DNA from: Promethearchaeota archaeon Loki_b32
GTDB taxonomy: Archaea > Asgardarchaeota > Lokiarchaeia > Sigyniarchaeales > SOKP01
Direction: 5' to 3'
NCBI GenBank assembly: GCA_005223125.1
Contig: NJBH01000011.1
Coordinates: 1 to 64,000, forward strand
DNA length: 64,000 bases
Shown here: positions 25,022-33,531 of the stretch, one piece after another
Layout of the letters: every line of letters starts with the position of its first letter
How positions within the stretch are numbered: position 1 is the first letter of the stretch
Position numbers and translations under genes: made by a program
The notes under the pieces: generated by a model
Database searches by the model: none
Seen by the model: only the letters and a program-made list of their open reading frames with translations
Told to the model about the DNA's origin: nothing

Positions 25022-26383
25022 TTAAGGTTTTCCAGGACCCTCTCCAACTTTGCGATAAATAAATCCTTTTTCTTCAACCAGCTTTTTATCAAAAATATTT
25101 CTACCATCAATAATGATTGGTGTTCTAACTTTTTTTCTTAGATCATCAAGATCAATATTGTAATATTCTTTATGATTTGTGGCAAAAATGAGAACGTCTG
25201 CATCAGAGATAGCTTCATTAAAATCACTTGTTAATGAAGTAAGTTTATAATCTCTTTCATTTACATAGGGATCGTGAGCTATGTAGATAATATTATGAGA
25301 ATGATATCGCCCTTGTAATATTTTTATAATATTTTCTGTAGGTGTGTTGCGTGTGTCATCAGTATCTGCTTTATATGAGACACCTAAAAGAACTATTTTT
25401 ATATTGTCAACTAATTTATGGGCTTCTATAAATACATCTTCCATTAATTCAACCATATGATTTGGCATATAGTCATTTAAATTTCGTGAATTTTGGATGA
25501 GTTTAATTTTCTCTTTATTTTTCTTATTTGTATATTTTTCAAAACCATGTAAAAGTAACCATGGATCTTTCGTGAGACAATGACCACCTACGCCGCTACC
25601 AGGGTAATGCATCATTCTATCGTGCCTTTGGTTAATCAACTCAATAATTTCATAGATATTTCTGTTAAAATCCTCGCAAAGTAAAGCCATTTCGTTAGCA
25701 AATGCTATATTGACATCTCTATAAGCATTTTCAATACATTTTGTTAATTCTGCTGTGAGAGTATCCGTCACTTGAATTTCTTTTTTAACAACCTTTTCAT
25801 ATAAGAATTTTGCTCTATTATTTGCTTCTATACAACCCCCTCCAATTACTCTGGGAAAATCAATAATGTATTCTAATAATTTACCTGGCATGACACGCTC
25901 AAAAGAAAAGACAAGATAAAATTCTTGGCATCTTTTAAATCCACTTCCTTCTTCTAAAATCCCTTTTACGACGTTTTCAGTCGTACCAGGAGCAACTGTT
26001 GATTCAAGAATGATTGTTACTCCCTTTTTTAAATGTTTTGAGATCTTTTGAGAAACTTCGAGCAATGATGCATATCTAGGGATATTATCATCATCTACGG
26101 GGGTCTGAACATCAATTAAAATAAAATCTGCTGCATCGACAACATCATAGTTATCAGTGACTTTGAATTTTCCATTTTTAACAACTCTCGTTATTAACTC
26201 GCCTAAACCAGGCTCCTCTCCTTCGAAAGGATTTTTCCCCTGATTAAGCCAATCAATTTTCCACCCCGATCTTTGGGATCGTCGCTGAATTCCGGTTACA
26301 TAAAAATCATCAACATCAGCAAGTAATGCAGCCATGGGAATACCAACATAACCCATTCCAATAACAACAATATTAGTAGGCAT
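25022..26383 (-). CDS. Nucleotide-sugar 6-dehydrogenase (UDP-ManNAc/UDP-Glc dehydrogenase family)
   Basis: A 453-residue enzyme that would oxidise a UDP-sugar to the uronic acid with two NAD. Motifs: NAD fold IGMGYVGIPMAALLA at residues 7-21, LESTVAPGTTENVV near 125, PGKLLEYI and PRVIGG near 170, and the catalytic cysteine in GSGVGGHCLTKDPW near 267. The Cys context GGHC is closer to WecC-type UDP-N-acetylmannosamine dehydrogenase than to UDP-glucose dehydrogenase. It would supply acidic sugars for surface glycans or protein glycosylation. No glycosyltransferase is intact beside it. Confidence 0.9.
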   Translation of the reverse strand: MPTNIVVIGMGYVGIPMAALLADVDDFYVTGIQRRSQRSGWKIDWLNQGKNPFEGEEPGLGELITRVVKNGKFKVTDNYDVVDAADFILIDVQTPVDDDNIPRYASLLEVSQKISKHLKKGVTIILESTVAPGTTENVVKGILEEGSGFKRCQEFYLVFSFERVMPGKLLEYIIDFPRVIGGGCIEANNRAKFLYEKVVKKEIQVTDTLTAELTKCIENAYRDVNIAFANEMALLCEDFNRNIYEIIELINQRHDRMMHYPGSGVGGHCLTKDPWLLLHGFEKYTNKKNKEKIKLIQNSRNLNDYMPNHMVELMEDVFIEAHKLVDNIKIVLLGVSYKADTDDTRNTPTENIIKILQGRYHSHNIIYIAHDPYVNERDYKLTSLTSDFNEAISDADVLIFATNHKEYYNIDLDDLRKKVRTPIIIDGRNIFDKKLVEEKGFIYRKVGEGPGKP

Positions 26384-26487
26384 TTTCAGTCTAACGTTTT
26401 TAGATTTAGTATTTAAACTGTTAAGTTTAAAAATAACTCATTATTGAAAAAATTTTATAAAAAAAGAAGAGATAAAAATTGAAAATA

Positions 26488-26566
26488 TTATTTCGGTTTC
26501 TTCTTATAAGATGTACCTTTTACGGCTTTAAATATACTAGCTATTATTGCTAATTTGAAATTAAAT
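26488..26566 (-). pseudogene. Possible C-terminal remnant of a gene
   Basis: On the minus strand a frame without a start reads FNFKLAIIASIFKAVKGTSY then KKKPK and TAA at 26488-26490. It resembles the basic tail of a membrane-associated enzyme, but no family can be named. It fits the many 3'-end fragments in this window. Evidence is weak. Confidence 0.2.
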
Positions 26567-26632
26567 TAATATAAACCATAAAAAAGATAATAAAATTTTT
26601 GAAATTTTGGTGAAATATTGAGTTTCCTAATT

Positions 26633-27019
26633 TTAACGTTTTAGAATTTCTTTTATTCTGCCTAAGAGTTCTTTACCTGAGAATGGTTTCGTAATGTAGG
26701 CATCAGCGCCTAATTTTTTTCCCTTTTGAACATCTTCATTAAAACTTTTTACAGTAAATAAAACAACAAGAATATCCTTAAACTTTTCATTGTTTTTAAC
26801 CTCTTCAAGAACAGTGTAGCCACTTCGGCCCGGCATCATAATGTCAAGTAGTATAAGAGCAATTTTATCGTAATTTTCTTCCACCATTTTCATGGCTTCT
26901 TTCGCATTGCTACTTGTGATTGTATCAAAATCACCCAATTTCAAAAATTTTTCTGTAAGATTGACGATATCAGGCTCATCGTCAACTATGAGAATTGTAT
27001 TTTTCATTTTAGCAGACAT
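26633..27019 (-). CDS. Stand-alone response regulator receiver (CheY-like)
   Basis: A 128-residue single receiver domain. Acidic pocket VDDEPD at residues 12-17, phospho-acceptor Asp in LLDIMMPG near 59, Thr/Ser in VLFTVKS near 88 and Lys in YITKPF near 110. There is no output domain, so it must act by protein contact with a kinase or a target. No histidine kinase is in the window. ATG at 27019 (MSAKMKNTILIVDDE; a second ATG follows four codons later). Confidence 0.93.
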   Translation of the reverse strand: MSAKMKNTILIVDDEPDIVNLTEKFLKLGDFDTITSSNAKEAMKMVEENYDKIALILLDIMMPGRSGYTVLEEVKNNEKFKDILVVLFTVKSFNEDVQKGKKLGADAYITKPFSGKELLGRIKEILKR

Positions 27020-27136
27020 AACAAATCCTAACCATTCAATTTTTTGTCTTGATTTGTGTGTAACAATTTTTATCTATAGTATATTGAATTTAGTCAGTTA
27101 TTTAAATGAGCTTATTTTTTACATTTGTGATCATCA

Positions 27137-27796
27137 TTGGTAAGAAAAAATCGACTTCCTAAATTCCCAGAGGATTATTTAAATGATAAGGTAGAAGAAT
27201 ATGATAGTTCGAAATGGATGGAGCGAAATCAAAAGAGATCTACCTTATATAGTTTACAATACCTTATAGACAAGAAATTAAATGATAGGGAAGATAGTGG
27301 GATTGAAATGGGTGTGTCACCCTTAATTTTAGATTTAGGATGTGGTTCAGGATTTTCATCGGTAATTTTAATTGAAAATGGTTTTAGAGTAATTGGTATA
27401 GATATTCTTATTGATATGTTATCAAAAGCAAGGGAAAAGAAAAGGATTTTTAAGGAGTATAAAGCTTTAGAACTTATATTAGCTGATATTAATAATCTAC
27501 CAATTAGGGTCAATTCAATTGATCACATAATTTCAATATCATCATATAATTTTATAATACATGGGATGGAAAATTTTGGTGAAAAAGTAAAGCTCATAAA
27601 TGACACAGCAAGATATTTGCATAAAACTCTGAAAAATAATGGTAGAATTATAATTGAGTTTTATCCTAAAGATGAGATGGAATTAAAAATGTTTAACAAA
27701 TCGTTTATTAATAATGGATTTAGTGGATTTATGGTAAAACAAAATCCAAAACAGAAATCAGGTCAAACATATTTATTATTGAAGAAAAAATCGTAA
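27137..27796 (+). CDS. Class I SAM-dependent methyltransferase, Bud23-like
   Basis: A 219-residue enzyme with SAM motif I LDLGCGSGFSSVIL near residue 65, acidic motif II GIDIL and motif III LADINNLPI. The N-terminal pattern (PEDYLNDKVEEYDSSKWMER followed by a helix) resembles Bud23/WBSCR22, which methylates the small-subunit rRNA in eukaryotes; that closer placement is tentative. TTG start at 27137 with GTGATC upstream. Two bases separate it from the radical SAM gene, so they form one transcript. It is divergent from the response regulator. Confidence 0.75.
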   Translation: MVRKNRLPKFPEDYLNDKVEEYDSSKWMERNQKRSTLYSLQYLIDKKLNDREDSGIEMGVSPLILDLGCGSGFSSVILIENGFRVIGIDILIDMLSKAREKKRIFKEYKALELILADINNLPIRVNSIDHIISISSYNFIIHGMENFGEKVKLINDTARYLHKTLKNNGRIIIEFYPKDEMELKMFNKSFINNGFSGFMVKQNPKQKSGQTYLLLKKKS

Positions 27797-27798
27797 TT

Positions 27799-28944
27799 AT
27801 GGGAACATGTAAGTTTTGTGGGAAAACAGAACAAGATATCTCTGAGGTTCTACAAGTATGTAGAAATTGTATTTTAGCAGGAGATTGGGACAATAAAATT
27901 AAACCCCATATATTAAATGTTCATAAACAAGTTCGTCAGCTTGTAGAATTACCAGAGAAACCTCCTAAAGCAGAAAGACCAAATATTAAACTGAAATGTA
28001 ATTTGTGCCTAAATGAGTGTTCTTTATCAGAAAATGACATTAGTTATTGTGGTTTGAGAAATATTCCCCTTAGAAACTCGGGGCAATTACCTTATCCCTC
28101 AAAATCGAAAGGTTATATTCATGGGTATATAGATTCAAATCCTACTAATTGCTGTAATAGTTGGTTTTGTCCCGCGGGGACTTCGTCTGGCTATCCAGAA
28201 TATTCGAATTATGAAGGCCCTGAATTTGGCACATACAGTTATGCTGCGTTCTTGTATGGATGTTCGTACAATTGTTTAAGCTGTCAAAACTCGTCTCATA
28301 AGCTTTTTTCAAAAAGGCATTTATTTGATGTTGAAACGTTAGTTAATCAAATAGTTAAAAATAAGAAAATCACGTGTTTATGTTATTTCGGTGGTACTCC
28401 AGAAGTCCAACTACCATTTTCAATTAATTTAGCTGAGAGAATTCTTGAAAAAATTAAGGATGAGAATAAATCACGAAAGTTTAGGATATGCTATGAAATG
28501 AACGGAACGGGCAATAAAGATCTAATGGAGAAATGTATACAAGTGGTTATAAAATCAGGTGGTAATATTAAATTTGATTTAAAAAGTTTCAATGAGAAAT
28601 TAAATTTAGCAATGTGTGGTGTCAGTAATAGTAGAACACTTGAAAATTTCAAATCTCTAGCAGAAAATTATTTTGATACGCGGGGAAAAGACATGCCAGA
28701 ATTAAGTGGTTGTACATTAATGGTTCCAGGTTATGTCAACCATGAGGAAGTAGAGTTAATAGCAAGATTTATTAGTGAGATAGATCCTGAGATTCCCTAT
28801 AGCCTTTTAGTGTTTCATGGTGATTATCAAATGAGGGATTTACCTATTACTCCTCGAAAACAAGCTTTAAAATGCTTGAATATTGCCCAAAAATATTTAA
28901 AGAGAGTTAATCTGGGAAATAAATTCTTATTAGGTTTTTCTTGA
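27799..28944 (+). CDS. Radical SAM protein of the PflA-like type with zinc-finger N-terminus
   Basis: A 381-residue protein. The [4Fe-4S]/SAM motif is GCSYNCLSCQN (C-x3-C-x2-C) near residue 155, followed by FGGTPEVQ (the GGE-like SAM-binding motif). The N-terminus has paired cysteines (CKFCGKTE, CRNC, CNLCLNEC) that probably bind zinc or an extra cluster, as in PflA-related radical SAM proteins of archaea. It may be an activating enzyme or modify RNA or protein; the target is unknown. Translational coupling with the methyltransferase hints at a joint modification pathway. Confidence 0.85.
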   Translation: MGTCKFCGKTEQDISEVLQVCRNCILAGDWDNKIKPHILNVHKQVRQLVELPEKPPKAERPNIKLKCNLCLNECSLSENDISYCGLRNIPLRNSGQLPYPSKSKGYIHGYIDSNPTNCCNSWFCPAGTSSGYPEYSNYEGPEFGTYSYAAFLYGCSYNCLSCQNSSHKLFSKRHLFDVETLVNQIVKNKKITCLCYFGGTPEVQLPFSINLAERILEKIKDENKSRKFRICYEMNGTGNKDLMEKCIQVVIKSGGNIKFDLKSFNEKLNLAMCGVSNSRTLENFKSLAENYFDTRGKDMPELSGCTLMVPGYVNHEEVELIARFISEIDPEIPYSLLVFHGDYQMRDLPITPRKQALKCLNIAQKYLKRVNLGNKFLLGFS

Positions 28945-29053
28945 AATTGTTATGAATACAGAAAACATTTACCAAAAGAATATAATCGATTAAAATGTAA
29001 ATAAAAAAAAAGGAATCGAATTATTTGGATAAAACTAGTTATGCCATAGTTAA

Positions 29054-29137
29054 CAACGATTGATTTTTTACCAAATGTCTAATAATGTCTTCAGAAATCT
29101 GTTCTACATTTGGAATAGAGACATTATCTAATCGTTG
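29054..29137 (+). ncRNA. Candidate pseudoknotted RNA element upstream of S10
   Basis: Three perfect complementary pairs occur within 84 nt: CAACGATT (29054-29061) with AATCGTTG (29130-29137); CCAAATGT (29071-29078) with ACATTTGG (29106-29113); ATAATGTCT (29082-29090) with AGACATTAT (29119-29127). Order a-b-c-b'-c'-a' means b and c cross, an H-type pseudoknot inside a closing stem. Strand is unknown. It lies in a 416-bp gap without genes, about 220 bp before S10; leader-type autoregulation, a free RNA or a decayed mobile-element end are all possible. Confidence 0.5.
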
Positions 29138-29360
29138 TCTCAAAGTTGTATTGAAAATTTTATAAAAAAAATAATATTTTACATATTTAAAGTTAAGTTT
29201 ATGCAAAAAAAATTATAATACTTTAGGGCTCATCCTCAAATGAGTCATTGAAGATTAGATAAAAAAATTTATTTAATAGGAAATATTATCGATATCACAA
29301 TATTGAAAAGAATTTTTGATTATAACGTAATTTTATCCTAAATTTTGTGGTGAGTAAAAA

Positions 29361-29666
29361 ATACAAAAAGCACGCATACGGTTGTCATCGACCCAATTAG
29401 ACGCATTACAATCAGTATGCGATTCTGTTATTCACATTTGTTCTACTCAAGGGATTCGGAAAAACGGACCTATTCCTCTTCCTACGAAACGCCTTAAAGT
29501 TCCTGTATTAAAAGCTCCTTCTGGTCAAGGTACTGCTACCTGGGCTAAATTCGAGATGCGTATTCATAAACGGTTATTTGAAATAATAGCGAACGAAAGA
29601 AGCATGCATCTCATCATGAAAATTCAGATTCCTGAATCAGTACTCGTAGAGATTGAGTTAATGTAA
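29361..29666 (+). CDS. rpsJ: Small-subunit ribosomal protein uS10, apparently starting at ATA
   Basis: A 101-residue S10 with the conserved core GPIPLPTKRLKVPVLKAPSG, GTATWAKFEMRIHKRLFEI and IPESVLVEIEL. The first canonical start, TTG at 29382, would remove the first beta-strand (QKARIRL), which every S10 has. ATA at 29361-29363 fits the family length, follows GGTGAGT by six bases, and an in-frame TAA at 29355 excludes a longer form. S10 sits alone here, away from elongation factor 1A, its usual archaeal neighbour. It is convergent with the bactofilin gene. Confidence 0.93.
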   Translation: MQKARIRLSSTQLDALQSVCDSVIHICSTQGIRKNGPIPLPTKRLKVPVLKAPSGQGTATWAKFEMRIHKRLFEIIANERSMHLIMKIQIPESVLVEIELM

Positions 29667-29683
29667 TTATAACACTTATTAGT

Positions 29684-30445
29684 TTATAACTCATCTAATT
29701 TAATTTGGATTGACTCATTAGTTAGTTTTGCTTTTTTATCAATCTCAATATTATCAACATAATAAACAGTTCCAAGAATTTCAGATCCTTGACCAATTGT
29801 TACAACCTTACCTTTAATATCTCCTTCTACATGAGTTTTGATGATATCTACATTATTTTTAGCGAGTATACTTCCATGAATTTTGTAATGCTGTTTTTTT
29901 ATTTTTTCTCTTGAAACTCCAAAAAGAACATCCTCAGCTACGACATTCCCTTCAATATAAGTCGATCCATCAATAGTAATATTTTTCTCAGAAGATAGAT
30001 TCCCATTTATTTCTGAAGAACCACTTAATTTAATTCCTTGTTCTCCCCTAACAAAATGTCCTGCTTTAAAACTTCCCGAAGCTATTAAAGATCCTTGGAT
30101 ATTAATAACATTACCTATTTCTGCTGAACCAGAGAAATCGGCATCCTCCTCTCCAGTAAGAAATCCAGCAATATTAAATGAACCCGAACTACTAATATCC
30201 CCATGTACTGTTATATTCCCAGACCCTTTTATGACTCCCGATGAAGTAAGTCCATTACATTCTAAATCCCCATTAATTATTCCTGAGCCTGAAATTCGTA
30301 GAGATTTATTAACTTTTCCTCCTGAGATTTTAGTAGATCCAGAAGCACTAACATGTTCTTCGAATTCTTTTAAATCACCAGAGCTACTTATCACGGCTCT
30401 TTTCTCATTTTGCTTATTGGAATTATCCTCATTTTTCTTAATCAT
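29684..30445 (-). CDS. Bactofilin-like polymer-forming protein
   Basis: A 253-residue protein of short glycine- and serine-rich turns (SGSGIINGDL, SGSFNIAGFL, SGSSEINGNL) with hydrophobic positions every five to seven residues, the pattern of a beta-solenoid as in bactofilins and DUF342/DUF583-like cytoskeletal proteins. N-terminal 25 residues are charged and disordered. Such proteins assemble filaments without nucleotide. Presence is compatible with Asgard cell-shape functions; there is no signal peptide. ATG at 30445. Confidence 0.78.
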   Translation of the reverse strand: MIKKNEDNSNKQNEKRAVISSSGDLKEFEEHVSASGSTKISGGKVNKSLRISGSGIINGDLECNGLTSSGVIKGSGNITVHGDISSSGSFNIAGFLTGEEDADFSGSAEIGNVINIQGSLIASGSFKAGHFVRGEQGIKLSGSSEINGNLSSEKNITIDGSTYIEGNVVAEDVLFGVSREKIKKQHYKIHGSILAKNNVDIIKTHVEGDIKGKVVTIGQGSEILGTVYYVDNIEIDKKAKLTNESIQIKLDEL

Positions 30446-30628
30446 ATTAATTCGCTTGGAAAAAGTATTTACTATTAAATAACCGCAAATTTAATAAAAC
30501 TTTTTCTTTTTTACTGAACTTTTAGAAAATATCCTTTAAGTAATTACTCAGATTTAAATCAATAAATTGATATAATTTTACTAAATAACAGTATTTTTGC
30601 TTTAAAAACGTTTTACAAGTGAATTAAA

Positions 30629-31354
30629 TTGGCTGATTTTCATACTAAAACTTTTTATGGACAAAAAAGAAGTGTCAGAGTTACAAGTCCCTCCAAACAA
30701 GTTCCCTATATATTCTTAAGTTGTTTAAATAGAAAGAATGATGGTTCTTGGGAGAAACCTTCTGAAGGAGAAGGTAAAACAGTAAGGTTATCAATTGAGG
30801 AAATTATCTGCATCTTAGAGGTTCTTTATAGGAGAAGTGCAAATTGGAGAGGGTATCATGTTTTTAAAGAACGCAAAACCGAGATTTATGTAGGATGGGA
30901 GGATGAATCTCGTCAAGTTTTACAGATTAAAATAGGCGAATATGTAAAGAAACTTCGATTTCCAAATTTAAATTTCATGACACTACTTTTGGATCATATA
31001 CTTAAAGAAAAAATTGAATTTGCTACAAGTGGTACTTTTGAGACTAAAACTATAAAAAAAGCAGAGCTAGATGAAGAAGCTGAATATGGTCTTTTTTCAG
31101 AACATATAACTGCTATAGATGGTTTACACATAGTAGAAACTACAGAATTTAGTGTTTCAAGAAATATAGTTGAAATTAATGCAAAAATAAAGGTAGAAAG
31201 TCCTAAAGCATTATTGATTACTCTAGATTCGGGAGAGGAATTTTGGATACCAAAAAGTACTATACATAGCACTTATGATGTTACCGAAAAAAAGAAATCT
31301 CAAATAATGCTTGTAGATAAATGGATTATAGAAAAGAATAAGATTTTAAAATAA
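30629..31354 (+). CDS. Two-domain protein of unknown function
   Basis: A 241-residue protein. Residues 1-110 contain strands and a helix (FYGQKRSVRV, YIFLSCLNRKNDGSW, RLSIEEIICILEVLYRR, TEIYVGWEDESRQVLQIKIG), vaguely like a small nucleic-acid-binding fold; no motif secures this. Residues 150-241 form a separate beta-rich domain shared with the 76-residue protein at 20150-20380. TTG start at 30629 with AAGTGAATTA upstream. No partner is obvious. The gene precedes the inositol-phosphatase-like gene with 90 bp between. Confidence 0.6.
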   Translation: MADFHTKTFYGQKRSVRVTSPSKQVPYIFLSCLNRKNDGSWEKPSEGEGKTVRLSIEEIICILEVLYRRSANWRGYHVFKERKTEIYVGWEDESRQVLQIKIGEYVKKLRFPNLNFMTLLLDHILKEKIEFATSGTFETKTIKKAELDEEAEYGLFSEHITAIDGLHIVETTEFSVSRNIVEINAKIKVESPKALLITLDSGEEFWIPKSTIHSTYDVTEKKKSQIMLVDKWIIEKNKILK

Positions 31355-31445
31355 AAAAAAAACTAAATTCTTTAAGTTTAAGAAAGAATAAATAATAATA
31401 ACTAATTTTTACTTCCCTATCTAATTACTGTTCAATTTGATTTTA

Positions 31446-32276
31446 ATGGATTTCAGTATTGATTTTTTAAAACAACTTGCTACAAAAGTATATGATGTAG
31501 TAAAACCCCTTTTAGGGACAAAAGAAGCAGCTCAAAAATCTAAAAGAGGAGCGGGGGGAGATATTTCGATGCATATTGATCTTGTCGCGGAGGATGCCAT
31601 TGTCAAATTCTTAGAAAAAGAAAATATGAATTTATTGTTAATAAGTGAAGAATTGGGAGAAAAATATATTGGAGATCCAGAAAAAGCAAAAATAAACCAG
31701 AATGTATTAATTGTAGACCCCTTAGATGGATCCAATAATGCTGCGAGAGGAGTGCCATATTACTCTGTTTCGATAGCTTATGCAGTTGGAAATAGAGTAA
31801 GTGACATTAAAAAAGCAGTAGTACTTAACCTAATTACAAAGGATATTTATTGTGCAGAAAAAGGAGGAGGAGCTTACTATAATGATACACCCATTTATGT
31901 TTCTGATTTGGATCTTTCACAAAAATGCTTTTTTGAACTTAATCTTCCCATGAAAAACCTAATGAAGAATTTACAGAAGTTAACTCCGCTTATAAAAAGA
32001 TTTCATAGAATAAGAATATTAGGAAGCTGTGCTTTAACCTTATGTCAAATAGCAAGTGGTAATATGGAAGCCTTCATCAACTTGAGAGAAAGTAACCGTT
32101 TAGTAGATGTGGCTGCTGGAATGCTAATTCTTAAAGAAGCTGGGGGAGAGATCTTCTCTTTAAATGGAGGTAATATTGATATTGAACTATCTATAGATGC
32201 GAAGTTTCCATTTATAGCTTGCAATGCTGTATTGGTTTCACTTTTAAAAGAAGAATTAAAGTTAAAAAAATGTTAA
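31446..32276 (+). CDS. Inositol monophosphatase/fructose-1,6-bisphosphatase family enzyme
   Basis: A 276-residue Mg-dependent sugar phosphatase. Motifs: ISEELG near residue 65 (Glu ligand), VDPLDGSNNAARG near 95 (Asp-Pro-x-Asp-Gly-Ser metal site) and RLVDVAAGMLILKEAGG near 218 (third metal Asp). Archaeal members act on inositol-1-phosphate, fructose-1,6-bisphosphate or NADP; the choice cannot be made here. I start at ATG 31446; a TTG at 31437 would add three residues. Confidence 0.9.
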   Translation: MDFSIDFLKQLATKVYDVVKPLLGTKEAAQKSKRGAGGDISMHIDLVAEDAIVKFLEKENMNLLLISEELGEKYIGDPEKAKINQNVLIVDPLDGSNNAARGVPYYSVSIAYAVGNRVSDIKKAVVLNLITKDIYCAEKGGGAYYNDTPIYVSDLDLSQKCFFELNLPMKNLMKNLQKLTPLIKRFHRIRILGSCALTLCQIASGNMEAFINLRESNRLVDVAAGMLILKEAGGEIFSLNGGNIDIELSIDAKFPFIACNAVLVSLLKEELKLKKC

Positions 32277-32342
32277 TTAGAGATATTTCGTTCATGACTT
32301 TTTACTAAAATTATTTATAATAATTTATATAAATATTTACTA

Positions 32343-33503
32343 ATGAATTCAAGAGAAAGAGTAAAAATTACTTTAAATCATGAAGAACCAGATATGGTTC
32401 CAATTGATTTAGGTGGGCATCAATCTGGAATTCATATAAAAGCATACAAAAAGCTATTAGATTATCTGGAAATTAAAAATAGCGATATTCAGTACTGTGA
32501 TTTTGTCCAACAAATAGCATTACCATGTGAAGAATTATTGGAGAGTTTCAATGTGGATATAAGATATGTCCGCCCTTTAGGTGGGATGGTAAATGTAAAT
32601 GACTTCCAGCCACAATATGAGGGAAAATACGTAGGAGTCTACGATCAATTTGGCTGTTTTTGGGGAAATGACGCAAACAAAGATTTAGATGAAATTTTAT
32701 ATTATGATCCTGTTATTCATCCATTTGCTGATTTTAAAGCTGTTCAAGAGATTGAAAATTATGATTGGCCAAATGGAAAAGATAAAACTCCATTTAAAGA
32801 ATTAAGGGAGTATGCAAAAAAATTGCGCGAAACTACTAATTATGCTTTATCAACACCTCCTACGGGATGCGTATATGAATATACTACTTTTCTTTTTGGT
32901 TTTACAAAAGTACTAAGATTTTTACATCCAAAACCAGAATTAATTGTTGCTGCTATGGAAGGGCTTTTGAAATACTGGATTGAATATAACATAACTTTTT
33001 TAAAGGAAGTAGGTGAATTTTTAGATGTTATTTGTGTTAATGGAGATTTAGCTGAACAAACAGGGCCAATTATGAACTTGAAAATATATGAACAAATTAT
33101 AAAACCAGTCGAGAAAAAACTATCAAAAAAAATACATGAGCTAGCAGATGTTAAGATAAATTATCATTGTTGTGGCTCTACTCCTTTATTCATCCCCCAT
33201 TGGGCAGAAATCGGGTATGATATCTATAACCCTGTTCAAATTTCCGCTTATGATATGGAACCATGTAGTTTGAAAAAACGCTTTGGAAACATGATTACTT
33301 TTTGGGGAGGTATGTGCAATACACAAGGAACACTTCCTTTTGGGACTCCTAAAGAAATAAAACAAGAAGTTAAGAGAAATTTTGAGTGTTTCAAACCTGG
33401 TGGTGGATATATAGCAGCAAATATTCATAATATTACTGCAGAAGTTCCACCTCAGAATATTGTAGCTATGTTTGATGCTGCTAATGAATTTAGGAACTAT
33501 TAG
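32343..33503 (+). CDS. URO-D-fold methyltransferase-like protein, copy 1
   Basis: A 386-residue TIM-barrel protein of the uroporphyrinogen decarboxylase/MtaA-CmuA group. The N-terminus (SRERVKITLNHEEPDMVPID) is typical; the zinc-binding HxC motif is present as YHCCGS near residue 274 with a second Cys in GGMCNTQGTLPFG near 325. Members with these residues move methyl groups between corrinoid proteins and thiols or pterins. No heme pathway gene is nearby, so methyl transfer is more likely than decarboxylation. It is convergent with copy 2. ATG at 32343, TATA-like ATAATTTATATAAAT upstream. Confidence 0.85.
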   Translation: MNSRERVKITLNHEEPDMVPIDLGGHQSGIHIKAYKKLLDYLEIKNSDIQYCDFVQQIALPCEELLESFNVDIRYVRPLGGMVNVNDFQPQYEGKYVGVYDQFGCFWGNDANKDLDEILYYDPVIHPFADFKAVQEIENYDWPNGKDKTPFKELREYAKKLRETTNYALSTPPTGCVYEYTTFLFGFTKVLRFLHPKPELIVAAMEGLLKYWIEYNITFLKEVGEFLDVICVNGDLAEQTGPIMNLKIYEQIIKPVEKKLSKKIHELADVKINYHCCGSTPLFIPHWAEIGYDIYNPVQISAYDMEPCSLKKRFGNMITFWGGMCNTQGTLPFGTPKEIKQEVKRNFECFKPGGGYIAANIHNITAEVPPQNIVAMFDAANEFRNY

Positions 33504-33531
33504 ATATAATTAAATTGATATCTTAAAAATT

